Assembly (NCBI GenBank): GCA_016297645.1
Contig: JAEDGF010000097.1
Span: 1 to 6,161, forward strand
Length of the DNA stretch: 6,161 bases
Origin: Clostridiaceae bacterium
Lineage (GTDB): Bacteria; Bacillota; Clostridia; Oscillospirales; Acutalibacteraceae
Reading direction: 5' to 3'
Below are positions 6,029-6,161 of the stretch, one piece after another. Below the pieces are notes generated by a model that did not search any database, was not told the DNA's origin, and saw only the letters and a list, made by a program, of their open reading frames with translations. A program made the translations under genes and the position numbers. Every line of letters begins with the position of its first letter. Within the stretch, counting starts at the first letter, position 1.

Positions 6029-6161
6029 AACAAGAAACGAGCGGCATGAATACGCTCCGCAGCAAAGCCCGCCCGACGGCACAGAGGACAGCTAAACGGC
6101 TGCCCGCACTATAAGACAACGCCCCCGGCTGACGGCGGCGAGCTTGACAAACCGACGGCGG
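6029..6161. other. 3' flank of the DUF4832 gene; no supportable gene
   Basis: I see only a 5-bp hairpin GAGCG (6039-6043)/CGCTC (6053-6057) without a U-tract, so no convincing terminator. A 22-codon frame from ATG 6046 has no Shine-Dalgarno. TTGACA at 6144-6149 could be a -35 of a gene beyond the edge, but the -10 position lies outside the window. Confidence 0.3.

Noticed and set aside
6046..6114. 22-codon frame from ATG 6046
   Set aside because: No Shine-Dalgarno, too short, Arg-rich with no recognisable similarity.

Overview
The window looks like part of a chromosome from a Gram-positive gut bacterium of the Clostridia (Oscillospiraceae-like is my guess). The signs are mixed base composition with AT-rich intergenic regions, near-consensus sigma-A promoters, purine-rich Shine-Dalgarno sequences, intrinsic terminators with long U-tracts, and an L-fucose isomerase whose N-terminus resembles clostridial versions. 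The genus is not determinable from sequence alone.

Layout. From left to right there are three minus-strand genes and then one plus-strand gene. (1) 1-196: 3' flank of fucI with two tandem hairpins; the outer one (15-55) is a very strong intrinsic terminator. (2) 197-1993 (-): fucI, complete L-fucose isomerase with all metal/catalytic residues. (3) 2086-3462 (-): complete MATE-family multidrug/cation antiporter, driven by a perfect TTGACA-N17-TATAAT promoter (3545-3573) with an AT-rich UP-like element upstream. The 92-nt gap to fucI contains no clear terminator, so fucI may be read both from its own weaker promoter and by readthrough. (4) 3583-3960: gene-free stretch with about fifteen A5-A7 tracts, many spaced about 16-22 or about 44 bp apart, and two good minus-strand terminators at its right end. 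(5) 3980-4432 (-): small lipoprotein with a DUF4430 (transcobalamin-C-terminal-like) domain, with a perfect TTGACA-N16-TATAAT promoter. (6) 4433-4707: divergent intergenic region. (7) 4708-6028 (+): exported DUF4832-family protein. Its signal-peptide start (ATG 4708, GGAGG Shine-Dalgarno) is one base out of frame with the rest of the gene, the shift mapping to a T7 run at 4751-4757. (8) 6029-6161: no supportable gene.

How the genes relate. FucI converts L-fucose to L-fuculose, but no kinase, aldolase, permease or regulator of fucose use lies in the window, so it appears as a stand-alone gene here. The MATE pump, the surface lipoprotein and the secreted DUF4832 protein have no obvious shared pathway; the last two share a divergent promoter region and are both predicted to be exported. 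The points most worth a second look are the homopolymer frameshift that separates the signal peptide from the DUF4832 protein, and the A-tract array upstream of the consensus MATE promoter.
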